From DASYVD01 sp050693035 (GTDB lineage: Bacteria; Actinomycetota; UBA4738; CALAEC01): 39,422 bases of DNA. This document shows, in pieces, positions 8,677 through 16,210 of the stretch. The number at the start of each line of letters is the position of its first letter. Within the stretch, counting starts at the first letter, position 1. The translations under genes and the position numbers were made by a program. The stretch covers positions 1-39,422 of the forward strand of contig JBOGWB010000062.1 in NCBI GenBank assembly GCA_050693035.1, given 5' to 3'. A model generated the notes under the pieces. The model had not been told where the DNA came from. It ran no database searches and saw nothing but the letters and a program-made list of their open reading frames with translations.

Positions 8677-8682
8677 AGTATA
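8677..8682 (-). promoter_or_regulatory. -10 box (TATACT) of the FrhB-like gene
   Basis: TATACT on the minus strand lies exactly six bases before the GTG start at 8670. That places the transcription start at or next to the start codon, as expected for a leaderless message. No clear -35 box is seen. Confidence 0.6.
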
Positions 8683-8746
8683 CGGGGGCGATGAACCTCT
8701 CTCCTCGGGTGGTACGAAGTACTCTCAAGGAGACCAAGGAGCTCAG

Positions 8747-9274
8747 ATGCGGAGAACGTGGATCACCCTCGGAACGGCGTTCGCCCTGGTTTCTACGGCT
8801 TGCGCCGGCGAAGGCGCCGGCGAAGGCGCCGGCGGCGGCGGCGACGGGGCGGCGGAGGCGGGCGGCAGCATCATGATCGGCGGGAAGGCCGCGAACGACC
8901 ACGGCGAGGCCGACGTGTCGGGGATGACCTCGGCCCAGTTCGAGGTGGACGACTTCTACTTCGAGCCCACCGTCCTCGAGGGTGAGGCCGGCCAGAGCGT
9001 GACGCTCGAGGTGTTCAACGAGGGCCAGGCCCAGCACACGTTCACCGTCGATGCCCTCGAGATCGACGAGACGCTGGCTCCCGACGCCCGGATGAGCATC
9101 GAGGTCACGATGCCAGCATCTGGCGCCCTCCTCGTGTACTGCCGGTTCCACGAGACCCGGGGGATGCTCGGAGCGCTGTCGGTGGGAGGGGACCTGACCA
9201 TCCAGGGCGGCGCCGGTGTGGGTGAGAGCGAGGATCAGGGGAACGACATGGTCGGTGGCGGAGGGTACGGCTAG
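8747..9274 (+). CDS. Cupredoxin-like blue-copper lipoprotein
   Basis: A 175-residue exported protein. The start is the ATG after CAAGGAG, not the open frame further upstream. It begins with a lipoprotein signal (VSTAC, Cys19), then a Gly/Glu/Ala-rich linker from a 12-bp DNA repeat. From about residue 60 a single cupredoxin domain follows. Type-1 copper ligands are in order: His97 (QHTFTV), Cys132 and His135 (VYCRFH) and Met140 (RGML). The protein would carry electrons at the outer face of the membrane. It is divergent from the FrhB-like gene, so a shared redox role is possible. The domain resembles plastocyanin-like or oxidase-type domains; no partner oxidase is present. Confidence 0.85.
   Translation: MRRTWITLGTAFALVSTACAGEGAGEGAGGGGDGAAEAGGSIMIGGKAANDHGEADVSGMTSAQFEVDDFYFEPTVLEGEAGQSVTLEVFNEGQAQHTFTVDALEIDETLAPDARMSIEVTMPASGALLVYCRFHETRGMLGALSVGGDLTIQGGAGVGESEDQGNDMVGGGGYG
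8802..8834 (+). repeat. 12-bp tandem repeat inside the cupredoxin gene
   Basis: The unit GCGCCGGCGAAG occurs 2.75 times in register and encodes repeated Ala-Gly-Glu-Gly just after the lipidated cysteine. It runs on into GGC repeats coding for polyglycine. The result is a flexible tether between lipid anchor and copper domain, and copy number could vary between strains. Confidence 0.85.
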
Positions 9275-9299
9275 CGCCGAGCTTCGCCTGTCGCAGAAC

Positions 9300-9644
9300 T
9301 CAGACCGAGAAGGACTCCCCGCAGGCGCACTCGTGAACGGCGCGCGGGTTGAGCATCTTGAATCCGCCCCCCAGAAGCTCCTCGCTGAAGTCGAGGGTGG
9401 AGCCTTCGATGACCGGGACGCTCTTGGGGTCGACGAGAACCCGGAGCCCGTGGGACTCGATCACGTGATCCTCCCCGGAGGCGGTGTCCTCGAAGCTCAG
9501 CTTGTAATGGAAACCGGCGCACCCACCCGCGGTCACCCGGACCCGCAGGCAGGCCTCAGGGCGGCCCTCTCGCTCGGCGAGCGAGCGAGCCTTGGTGGCC
9601 GCCATCTCGGTGACCTCGATCGGGGCGGTCTGAGCGACTTCCAT
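9300..9644 (-). CDS. A-type iron-sulfur cluster carrier (HesB/IscA/ErpA family)
   Basis: A 114-residue protein, normal length for the family, that carries or inserts Fe-S clusters into target enzymes. The three conserved cysteines are present: one in GGCAGFHYKL and two in the C-terminal HECACGESF. The ATG at 9644 (MEVAQTAP) gives a family-like N-terminus; the frame is open eleven codons further to 9677, but that extension looks unlike the family. No other Fe-S assembly gene is nearby. Possible clients in the window include the FrhB-like protein. It is convergent with the cupredoxin gene, 25 bases apart. Confidence 0.92.
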   Translation of the reverse strand: MEVAQTAPIEVTEMAATKARSLAEREGRPEACLRVRVTAGGCAGFHYKLSFEDTASGEDHVIESHGLRVLVDPKSVPVIEGSTLDFSEELLGGGFKMLNPRAVHECACGESFSV

Positions 9645-9686
9645 ATGATCCAATGGTAACAGCACCCGGGCCTCCACCGGACAGCC

Positions 9687-9702
9687 GGACGAACGATCGT
9701 CC
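9687..9702 (-). terminator. Short perfect dyad just after the alcohol dehydrogenase gene
   Basis: A 6-bp perfect inverted repeat (GGACGA...TCGTCC, loop of four) begins five bases past the stop of the alcohol dehydrogenase gene, which ends the nine-gene operon. It may be a weak terminator. It may instead be an operator for the Fe-S carrier gene, whose start lies 43 bases further on. Confidence 0.35.
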
Positions 9703-9707
9703 AGTCG

Positions 9708-10748
9708 TTACGGGACCAGGACCGCACGGCCCCGGATCCGGAGGTCTCGGAGATCGGCGATCGCCTCGTTGATCCGTTCGAGCGGATACTCCGTGGTCTC
9801 CAGCCGGATCTTCCCCCGCCCCGCCAGGGCCAGGAGCTCCATCATCTCTGCCGAGGTCCCCCCGATGTTGCCAATCACTTGCTTCTCGCTGAGGAACTCC
9901 ATCGTGGGGATCTCCAGCTTCCCTCCGTACCCGATCACCAGGTAGGCCCCGCCGGGTCGAAGCATGGCCATGGCCTGACCGGGAACGTCTCCCTCGGCGA
10001 CGAAGTCCAGGACGGCGTCGGCGCCGGCACCCCCGGTCAGCCCCAGCACCTGCTCCACCGGGCCCTGGCTCCCGTCGATCACCTCGTCCACCGCGAGATC
10101 TTCGGCGAGCCGCCGGGCCGTCTCGGAGATCTCGATCGCCAGGATCCGTACGGGGCTCAGGGCCCGGAGGACCTGGATGCCCACGTGGCCCAATCCCCCC
10201 ACGCCGATCACCACGACGGTCCCGTTCGGCTCCACCAAGCGGCTTGCCCGCTTGGCCGCGTGGTACGCGGTGAGGCCGGCGTCGGCGAACGGCGCGGCGT
10301 CGCTCGGCTCCATTCCCTCCGGGAGGCCGATCATGTTCCGTTCCCTCGCCTTCAGCAGATCGGCGAAGCCGCCGTCGCGCTGGATCCCGATCCACACCAG
10401 CGACTCGCAAAGGTTGTCGGTCCCTCGACGGCACGCGGCGCAGACCCCGTCCGTCAGCCCTGGGAGGACCAGGACCGGGTCCTCCGGGCGGACGTGGCGG
10501 ACCGCTGGGCCCACATCCTGGATCCACCCGGCGTTCTCGTGTCCAAGGATGTAGGGGGGCTCGACCACCAGAGCGTCATCCCACAGGCCCTGGATGACGT
10601 GCAGGTCGGTTCGGCACAGGCCGGCGCCGCCCACGCGGACGATCACCTCGTCCGGTTCCTCGATGGACGGCTCGCCGACCTCTTCCAGCCGCAGGAACTC
10701 GTCGCCCTTGAGGTCCTGGTCGTACCCGTAGAGCCTGGCCGCTCTCAT
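9708..10748 (-). CDS. Zinc-dependent NAD(P) alcohol dehydrogenase (MDR superfamily)
   Basis: A 346-residue medium-chain dehydrogenase. Catalytic zinc ligands are in GLCRTDLH and LGHENAG. The structural-zinc lobe reads TDGVCAACRRGTDNLC, with Asp where the first of four cysteines usually sits; an acidic ligand there is known in Sulfolobus-type alcohol dehydrogenases. The Rossmann motif is VVVIGVGGLGHVGIQ. The ATG overlaps the kinase stop as ATGA, so the open frame upstream to 10991 is not used. As last gene of the sugar-catabolic operon it probably oxidises the incoming sugar or polyol at the start of the pathway, or handles the aldehyde released by the aldolase. Sequence alone cannot decide. 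Confidence 0.9.
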   Translation of the reverse strand: MRAARLYGYDQDLKGDEFLRLEEVGEPSIEEPDEVIVRVGGAGLCRTDLHVIQGLWDDALVVEPPYILGHENAGWIQDVGPAVRHVRPEDPVLVLPGLTDGVCAACRRGTDNLCESLVWIGIQRDGGFADLLKARERNMIGLPEGMEPSDAAPFADAGLTAYHAAKRASRLVEPNGTVVVIGVGGLGHVGIQVLRALSPVRILAIEISETARRLAEDLAVDEVIDGSQGPVEQVLGLTGGAGADAVLDFVAEGDVPGQAMAMLRPGGAYLVIGYGGKLEIPTMEFLSEKQVIGNIGGTSAEMMELLALAGRGKIRLETTEYPLERINEAIADLRDLRIRGRAVLVP

Positions 10749-11710
10749 GGCTGGCCGTTTCCGGAGACGTCCGAGAAGAGGGTCCACGCGCCAAGGGCAC
10801 CGAGCGGCTGGTCCGTGTCCTCCAGAGACGTCACCCAGTCCTCCTTCGCCAGAAGGTGCCGATACGCCTGAGCCAGTGCGCTGCCACCGCCGACGACCAC
10901 CCGGTTGGGGGGGCCGGAACGCGCTCGCAACGCGGTACGGAGCGACAGGAGATCTGACCCGGCCAGGGCGCCGTGTACGAAGGCGGAGCATGTGTCGGGC
11001 CCGGCACCTCGGGTCCGGTTCAGCAGCCGGGTGGCGAAGAGGGTTCGGCTCAGGCCCATCCGCTCCGCCACCCGGGCGCCCTCCTCGACGGCTTCCAGGT
11101 CACGAAGCTCCCCCCTGGGATCCACCAGCCCGGAGAGGATCGTTTCGCGGTGGAGAGCCCACAGCAGCTCACCCGAGAGGGTGGTCATGCTCCAGTCGAT
11201 GCGCCCCCGGGCGTCGACACCTACGAACTTCGTGTGGGAGCCGGTGGACACGTAGAGGACCGGAGGGACGACCGACCCCAGCGACAGGAGCCCCACCACC
11301 TCGGTCTCCTCACCCCGCATGAAGTCGGTCTCGGCCAGGTCCCGCCCGTCGCTCTTGACCCCGGGGACCAGGTACACGGGGGCGGGGAGAGCTTCGTCCA
11401 CCCGGCGCATCGCGTCCACCAGCCCGCGACGGTCCGCGGGGGCCGCTAGGTGGGAGACTTCCTCCAGGCCCAGCTCCGAAGTGATCATCCCGAAGGCCAC
11501 GACAGCCTGCACGTCGTCCCATGATCGGCCGCTGTCGCCGAGGGCGCCCTCGCAGACCGATCGAACGCTGCTCAGGAGCTCGGACCGATCCTGGCCCCTG
11601 GCCACATCCTTGGCCCCGCCTCGCGTGGAGGCGCTCGAGACGACTTCACCCGCGTCGACGACCCACGCCCGCGTGGACGTGGTGCCGGAATCAACCGCCA
11701 GGATGACCAT
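10745..11710 (-). CDS. 2-dehydro-3-deoxygalactonokinase-like sugar kinase (DgoK family)
   Basis: A 321-residue kinase of the DgoK family, in the actin/hexokinase-like ATPase fold. The N-terminal phosphate loop reads LAVDSGTTSTRAWVVD. Further landmarks are VSTGSHTKFVGVD mid-protein and the adenosine-motif-like VVVGGGSALAQAY near the C-terminus. The family phosphorylates 2-keto-3-deoxy-galactonate with ATP. The start MVILAVDSG lies inside the end of the IclR gene (20-bp overlap) and the stop overlaps the dehydrogenase start, so translation is coupled on both sides. The matching phospho-aldolase (DgoA) is not in the window, so the true substrate may be a related 2-keto-3-deoxy acid. Confidence 0.85.
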   Translation of the reverse strand: MVILAVDSGTTSTRAWVVDAGEVVSSASTRGGAKDVARGQDRSELLSSVRSVCEGALGDSGRSWDDVQAVVAFGMITSELGLEEVSHLAAPADRRGLVDAMRRVDEALPAPVYLVPGVKSDGRDLAETDFMRGEETEVVGLLSLGSVVPPVLYVSTGSHTKFVGVDARGRIDWSMTTLSGELLWALHRETILSGLVDPRGELRDLEAVEEGARVAERMGLSRTLFATRLLNRTRGAGPDTCSAFVHGALAGSDLLSLRTALRARSGPPNRVVVGGGSALAQAYRHLLAKEDWVTSLEDTDQPLGALGAWTLFSDVSGNGQP

Positions 11711-12527
11711 TGGAAGACTTCCGTCCGGCGCCCAGGCGTCGGCCGATCTCTGCGGCCGCCACGCCGCCGGCCTCAGCGAGCCGCCCACGGAGCAGGCGTT
11801 CGGGGAGGCGCTGAGCGGGCCCGGAGATGGACAGGGCGGCCACCATCTCACCGTGCGGGCCGAGGATGGCCGCCCCCACGCATCGGACGCCCGGCTCGTG
11901 CTCCTCGAGGTCGAGGGAGTATCCACGCTTGCGGATGCGTTCGAGCTCCGCACGCAGGGCTTTCGGCTCGGCGATGGTGCTCGGCGTGTAGGAGCGGAGT
12001 GCGCCTCGTTCCTCCAAGGCGGCCACGGGGTCGCCGGGAAGCGCGGCCAGCATGGCCTTGCCCAAGCCGGTGCAGAACGAGGGGGCGGTCCTTCCCACCC
12101 GGGACATCATGATGCCCACCGCGTGGGTGCTCTCGAGCTTCTCGAGATAGACCACCCGGAGCTCGTCGTCGAGGACTCCCAGATGGACGGTCTCGTTGAA
12201 CTCCCCGAGCAGATCGGCCAGAACCGGAACCGCTTCTCGCCGGAGGTCGGTCTGCTCCAGGTAGGCTTGGCCAAGCTCCAGGCATCGCACACCCAAGCGA
12301 TACCGGTCCTCGTCGGGGACCCGCTCCACCAATCCGGTGCCCTCCAGGGTCCGAAGCATCCGGAACACGGAGGCCTTCGCCAGTCCCGATCGGGCGGACA
12401 GGTCCCCGAGCGAGGCGCTCCCGTCGCTGGTTCGGAGCAGCTCGAGGAGCCGCGCCGCTCGGACCACGGCCCGAACGACGTAGCCGTCTCGTCCTTCCTC
12501 CAGCTTGACGTTGCGCTTCATGTTCAT
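11691..12527 (-). CDS. IclR family transcriptional regulator
   Basis: A 278-residue regulator. An N-terminal winged helix (about residues 15-85, with LGDLSARSGLAKASVFRMLR) is followed by the IclR effector domain (about 90-260, with PSFCTGLGKAMLAALPGD and GVRCVGAAILGPHGEMVA). IclR proteins with this context, such as KdgR-like members, usually repress sugar-acid genes and are released by a pathway intermediate. The ATG at 12527 overlaps the permease stop as ATGA; a second ATG lies at 12521. Being inside the operon it would regulate itself. Candidate operators are the dyads at 18853-18863 and 16157-16177. Confidence 0.92.
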   Translation of the reverse strand: MNMKRNVKLEEGRDGYVVRAVVRAARLLELLRTSDGSASLGDLSARSGLAKASVFRMLRTLEGTGLVERVPDEDRYRLGVRCLELGQAYLEQTDLRREAVPVLADLLGEFNETVHLGVLDDELRVVYLEKLESTHAVGIMMSRVGRTAPSFCTGLGKAMLAALPGDPVAALEERGALRSYTPSTIAEPKALRAELERIRKRGYSLDLEEHEPGVRCVGAAILGPHGEMVAALSISGPAQRLPERLLRGRLAEAGGVAAAEIGRRLGAGRKSSNGHPGG

Positions 12528-13561
12528 CTCGTGGTTCCCACACGATCCCGGGGCTCCGACGTCGGCGCACGGGCGGTCCGGCGACGCCTTCCCACCAGCC
12601 GGCCCATGACCCGTCCGATGTCGGCCCGCCACATGTCCGCCCCCACGGCCAGGGCGATGATGCCTCCCAGGGCGATCTCCTGCCACGCGGCGGGGACGCC
12701 GTGCAGGTTGAGCCCGTTCTGGACCAGCACGATGGTCAGGGCGCCGAACAGCGTGGCGAAGACGTTCCCGTGGCCTCCGAACAGGCTGGCCCCGCCGATC
12801 ACGGCCGAGGCGATCGCCGTCAGTTCGTAGCCCTGTCCGTAGTTCGGGGACCCCGAGTCCAGGCGGGCGGTCAGGAGCACCCCGGCCAGGCCGGACATGA
12901 GCCCGGCGATCACGAACGCCTTGGTCCTCACGCCGTTCACGCTGATGCCGGAGAGCCTCGCCGCGGACTGGTTCCCTCCGACGGCGTAGATGTTGCGTCC
13001 GCCCACCGTGTATCGGAGGTAAGCCCACGCCGCCGAGTACAGCACGACCACGTACACGAACGGGAGCGGCATGCCTAGGAAGGTCCGGTAGAAGAGTGGG
13101 TTGAGCTGGGGCGACACCGAGAAGATGGGGGCGCCTTGCGTGTACAGGAAGGCCAACCCCCGGAATATGGCGAGCGTTCCCAACGTGAAGATGAACGACG
13201 GGATTCGTCCGTAGCTGGAGAAGAACCCGTTGAACAACCCCAAGACCGCCGCCATCCCGATCACCAGGAGGATGGCCACCGGCACCGGCACGCCCATCTT
13301 CTTGATCAGACCGGCCAGGATCACACTGGCCAGCGCGACCAGGGAGCCGGACGACAGGTCGATCTGGGCCGTGAGGATGACGATGGTGGCACCGATGGCC
13401 ACGATGGCGATGATTGAGACCTGGAGCCACACGTTCATCAGGTTCTGGCGTAACAGGAAGCGCTCGGTGGTCACGGCGACGCCGGCCGCCACCAGGAGCA
13501 TGATCAGGAGGGGCCCGGCCACGGGAGTGCGGAGGAACCTCCGGATCCGATCCACGGTCAC
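12524..13561 (-). CDS. CUT2 (ribose/xylose-type) ABC transporter permease
   Basis: A 345-residue membrane permease of the RbsC/XylH type with eight or more hydrophobic spans. Typical landmarks are LTAQIDLSSGSLVALASV near residue 70, GGRNIYAVGGNQSAARLSGI near 210 and ASAVIGGASLFGGHGN near 265. It begins with a GTG whose GTGA overlaps the stop of the ATPase gene; AAGGGC about five bases upstream is its ribosome site. It forms the channel for the binding protein and ATPase encoded just before it. The tail is basic (VGRRRRTARAP), presumably cytoplasmic. Confidence 0.93.
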   Translation of the reverse strand: MTVDRIRRFLRTPVAGPLLIMLLVAAGVAVTTERFLLRQNLMNVWLQVSIIAIVAIGATIVILTAQIDLSSGSLVALASVILAGLIKKMGVPVPVAILLVIGMAAVLGLFNGFFSSYGRIPSFIFTLGTLAIFRGLAFLYTQGAPIFSVSPQLNPLFYRTFLGMPLPFVYVVVLYSAAWAYLRYTVGGRNIYAVGGNQSAARLSGISVNGVRTKAFVIAGLMSGLAGVLLTARLDSGSPNYGQGYELTAIASAVIGGASLFGGHGNVFATLFGALTIVLVQNGLNLHGVPAAWQEIALGGIIALAVGADMWRADIGRVMGRLVGRRRRTARAPTSEPRDRVGTTR

Positions 13562-15060
13562 GCGCCCTTCGGGAGGTCCGTGGCGGCCATCTCCACCAGC
13601 TCGTGCTCGGTGAGGGAACCCCGAGGGGCCATGTGGACGATACGGCCCTGTCGCACCACGGCCACGCGGTCGCTGATAGCCAGGAGCTCGGGGTAGTCCG
13701 AACTGATCAGCAGGATCGAGATCCCCCGCATGGTCAGCTCGTTCATCACCCGGTACACCTCGTACTTCGCCCCCACGTCGATCCCCTGGGTGGGCTCGTC
13801 CAGGATCAGGACCTTCGCGTCGGAGAAGAGCCACCGACCCAGAACGATCTTCTGCTGGTTCCCTCCGGAGAGGTATCGCACGCTCACCTCGCCGGCCCTC
13901 CGGTCCACGTGGAGCTGGTCCATCAGCGCTCCGGTCCTGCGACGTTCCCGTGCCAGGCTCAGCACCGGGCCCCGCTTCACCGCGTCGAGGTTGGCGATGG
14001 AGATGTTCGGCGGTCCCGGGAAGTTGAAGAACAGCCCGTCGGCCTTCCGGTCCTCGGGGAGCAGGGCCATCCCCGCAGCGATGGCGTCGTCCGGGGACCT
14101 CAGGTGGACCGGTCGTCCGTCGATCCGTACTTCACCCTCCAGCATCCGGTCGACGCCGAACAACGCCCGGGCGATCCGGGTCCTCCCCGAGCCGATGACC
14201 CCTCCGAGGCCGAGGATCTCTCCCGCCGCCAGGGAGAAGGAGACGTCGCGAACGTACGGCGTGCTCAGGCTTCGCACCTCCAGGCGAGGATCGCCGAGCT
14301 CTGGACGGTCTCGCACGAAGTGCTCCTCCACGTCGGCTCCGATCATCTTCTGGACGACCTCTCGGACCGAGGTCCGGCCCTTGGGGCTCGAGCCCACGAG
14401 TTCGCCGTCCCGGAGGATGGCGATGTGATCCGCCACGGCGAACACCTCGTCCAGGCGATGCGAGATGTACAGCATGCTCGTGCCCTCACGGGCGAGGAGC
14501 TGGATGACCTCGTGAAGGCGGGCGATCTCTTCCGGTCCCAGCGCCGCCGTGGGCTCGTCCAGGACCAGCAGGGTCATACGGCCGGACATGGCCTTGGCGA
14601 TCTCCACGAGCTGCTGCTCGGCCACGGACAGCTCGCTGACGGGCTGATTGGGGTCGATCGACACGGAGAGCCGCCGAAGCGACCGGGCGGCGTCCCTCCG
14701 GGCCGCCGCCCAATCGACGATGGGTCCGCGCCGGGGGAGCCTGCCGAGGAAGATGTTCTCGGCCACGGAGAGCGGCGGTACCAGGGAAGATTCCTGGTAG
14801 AAGACGGCTACCCCCAGAGCGCGCGCCGCGGCGGGACCTCGCAGCTCCACCTTCTGCCCTCGGTGGTGCAGCTCCCCCTCGTCGGGCTGGTGGACCCCGG
14901 CCAGGCACTTGGCCAGCGTTGTCTTACCGCTGCCGTTCTCGCCCACCAGGGCGGTGATCTCTCCCTCGTGCAGGGTCAGCGTGACGCCGTCGAGAGCCCG
15001 GACTCCCGGGAACCACTTCGAGACGTCGCGGACCTCCCACAGCGCATCCCTGCCACCCAT
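13558..15060 (-). CDS. CUT2 sugar ABC transporter ATP-binding protein (RbsA/XylG type)
   Basis: A 500-residue protein with two fused ABC domains, the usual CUT2 layout. Domain 1 has Walker A GENGSGKTT and Walker B LLVLDEPTAALG, with a weak signature (ELSVAEQQLVEIAKA). Domain 2 has a degenerate P-loop, GGVIGSGRTRIA, but a good signature YLSGGNQQKIVLGRW and Walker B VLILDEPTQGIDVG. That asymmetry is normal for RbsA-like proteins. It starts seven bases after the binding-protein stop and overlaps the permease start. It powers uptake of the pentose, hexose or sugar acid that the surrounding enzymes degrade. Confidence 0.94.
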   Translation of the reverse strand: MGGRDALWEVRDVSKWFPGVRALDGVTLTLHEGEITALVGENGSGKTTLAKCLAGVHQPDEGELHHRGQKVELRGPAAARALGVAVFYQESSLVPPLSVAENIFLGRLPRRGPIVDWAAARRDAARSLRRLSVSIDPNQPVSELSVAEQQLVEIAKAMSGRMTLLVLDEPTAALGPEEIARLHEVIQLLAREGTSMLYISHRLDEVFAVADHIAILRDGELVGSSPKGRTSVREVVQKMIGADVEEHFVRDRPELGDPRLEVRSLSTPYVRDVSFSLAAGEILGLGGVIGSGRTRIARALFGVDRMLEGEVRIDGRPVHLRSPDDAIAAGMALLPEDRKADGLFFNFPGPPNISIANLDAVKRGPVLSLARERRRTGALMDQLHVDRRAGEVSVRYLSGGNQQKIVLGRWLFSDAKVLILDEPTQGIDVGAKYEVYRVMNELTMRGISILLISSDYPELLAISDRVAVVRQGRIVHMAPRGSLTEHELVEMAATDLPKGA

Positions 15061-15067
15061 GGGGCCG

Positions 15068-16117
15068 CTAGCACTCGTAGTCCTTGGACGGGGGCGGATA
15101 GAGCCGATCCTCCTGGCACAGGTACTGCATCACGTTGCCCTCGTCCACGATCTGGGTGGGCGTCTCGATGTAGAACCCCGTGAATTGCTTGTTCAGGCAG
15201 TCCGTCATCACGTCGAGGACCGTTTCTCCCATCTCGAACGGGGTCGTGTTCACGGTCGCCTCCCACCTGCCGGCGTTGATCTCTTCGAGCGCCTGAGTGT
15301 CCCCGTCGTTGCCCAGGATGATCAAGTCGCGATCGAGGTCTTGTGCGGCCTTGTTCGCCCCGATGGCCATGTAGTCGTTCGCGGCGAAGATCATGTCGAT
15401 CTCGGGATGGGCCTGAAGCATATCCATGCCTGCCCGGTTGCCGCCCTCGACGTTCCAGTCGCCGGGAAGACTCTCCACGACCTCCATACCCTCCTCGCCC
15501 TCGATGGCGTCGAGGAATCCGCCGACCCGCTCCGTCGAGTGATATCCGGGAAGCCCCTCGATCACTCCGATCTTGGCCTGGCCGCTGACGAGGTCGATGG
15601 CGTAGTCACCGATCTTGTGGGTCCCGCTGCGCTGCTGGTAACCGACCACCCCATGCACCGGGGTGGGAAAGTCGGCGATGTCCGAGTTCACGATGACCAC
15701 GGCGACGCCGCTGTCCACAGCCCGCTTCACCAGCGGCCTCGCCGCCTTCTCGTCGTGGGTGGACAGGATGATCCCATCGACGCCCTGGGTCAGGACGTCC
15801 TGAATCATTCCCATCTGGCCCTCGATATCGGCGCCGCTCTGGGGGGCGAGCATGAATGTGTCGGCCTCCACCTCCGGCGCCTTGGCCTTGATCCCCTCGC
15901 CGATGGCGAGGTAGTAGGGGAACTCCGTCCCGGGCGGCATGTAGGCGATCCGCGGGGAGCCGCTCCCGTCGTAGGCGACGTTGTCGCAGCTCGCCTGGGC
16001 CTGGTTCCCGGTGGCGGTTCCATCTCCGCCTCCCCCTCCTCCCCCCGTTTCGAGCTCGCCGCAGGCGGTGAGCAGGGCGATCGAGAGTGACAATCCCAAG
16101 AGACGAGCGCTCCGCAT
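15068..16117 (-). CDS. CUT2 sugar ABC transporter substrate-binding lipoprotein
   Basis: A 349-residue periplasmic-binding-protein-like lipoprotein of the RbsB/sugar-binding class 4 type. The lipobox LLTAC gives Cys19, followed by a Glu/Gly-rich tether. The mature protein shows the two-lobed fold signatures GVDGIILSTHDEKAARPLVK and EIDMIFAANDYMAIGA. The start has GGGAGGTGGG upstream. It heads the transporter part of the operon after a 93-base gap containing a perfect 7-bp dyad, which could give it separate control or a higher transcript level. The sugar cannot be named from sequence. Confidence 0.92.
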   Translation of the reverse strand: MRSARLLGLSLSIALLTACGELETGGGGGGGDGTATGNQAQASCDNVAYDGSGSPRIAYMPPGTEFPYYLAIGEGIKAKAPEVEADTFMLAPQSGADIEGQMGMIQDVLTQGVDGIILSTHDEKAARPLVKRAVDSGVAVVIVNSDIADFPTPVHGVVGYQQRSGTHKIGDYAIDLVSGQAKIGVIEGLPGYHSTERVGGFLDAIEGEEGMEVVESLPGDWNVEGGNRAGMDMLQAHPEIDMIFAANDYMAIGANKAAQDLDRDLIILGNDGDTQALEEINAGRWEATVNTTPFEMGETVLDVMTDCLNKQFTGFYIETPTQIVDEGNVMQYLCQEDRLYPPPSKDYEC

Positions 16118-16156
16118 GACCCACCTCCCTGTCTCGTCTGACGGAACAGCGTCTCG

Positions 16157-16177
16157 CCTAGCGCAAACGACGCTAGG
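16157..16177. promoter_or_regulatory. Perfect 7-bp dyad before the CUT2 binding-protein gene
   Basis: CCTAGCG and CGCTAGG flank a 7-base spacer. The dyad is 33 bases past the aldolase-like stop and 39 bases before the binding-protein start. It could be an operator for the IclR protein of this operon, a processing hairpin that stabilises the transporter mRNA, or a partial attenuator. There is no T-run. Confidence 0.5.
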
Positions 16178-16210
16178 TCACCGAAAGCGAAGAAGTCAAG
16201 CCGGCCACGC

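Noticed and set aside
12528..13430. Long N-terminal extension of the IclR frame
   Set aside because: It is Arg/Pro/His-rich sequence antiphase to the permease gene; the ATG in the ATGA overlap gives a normal IclR protein.
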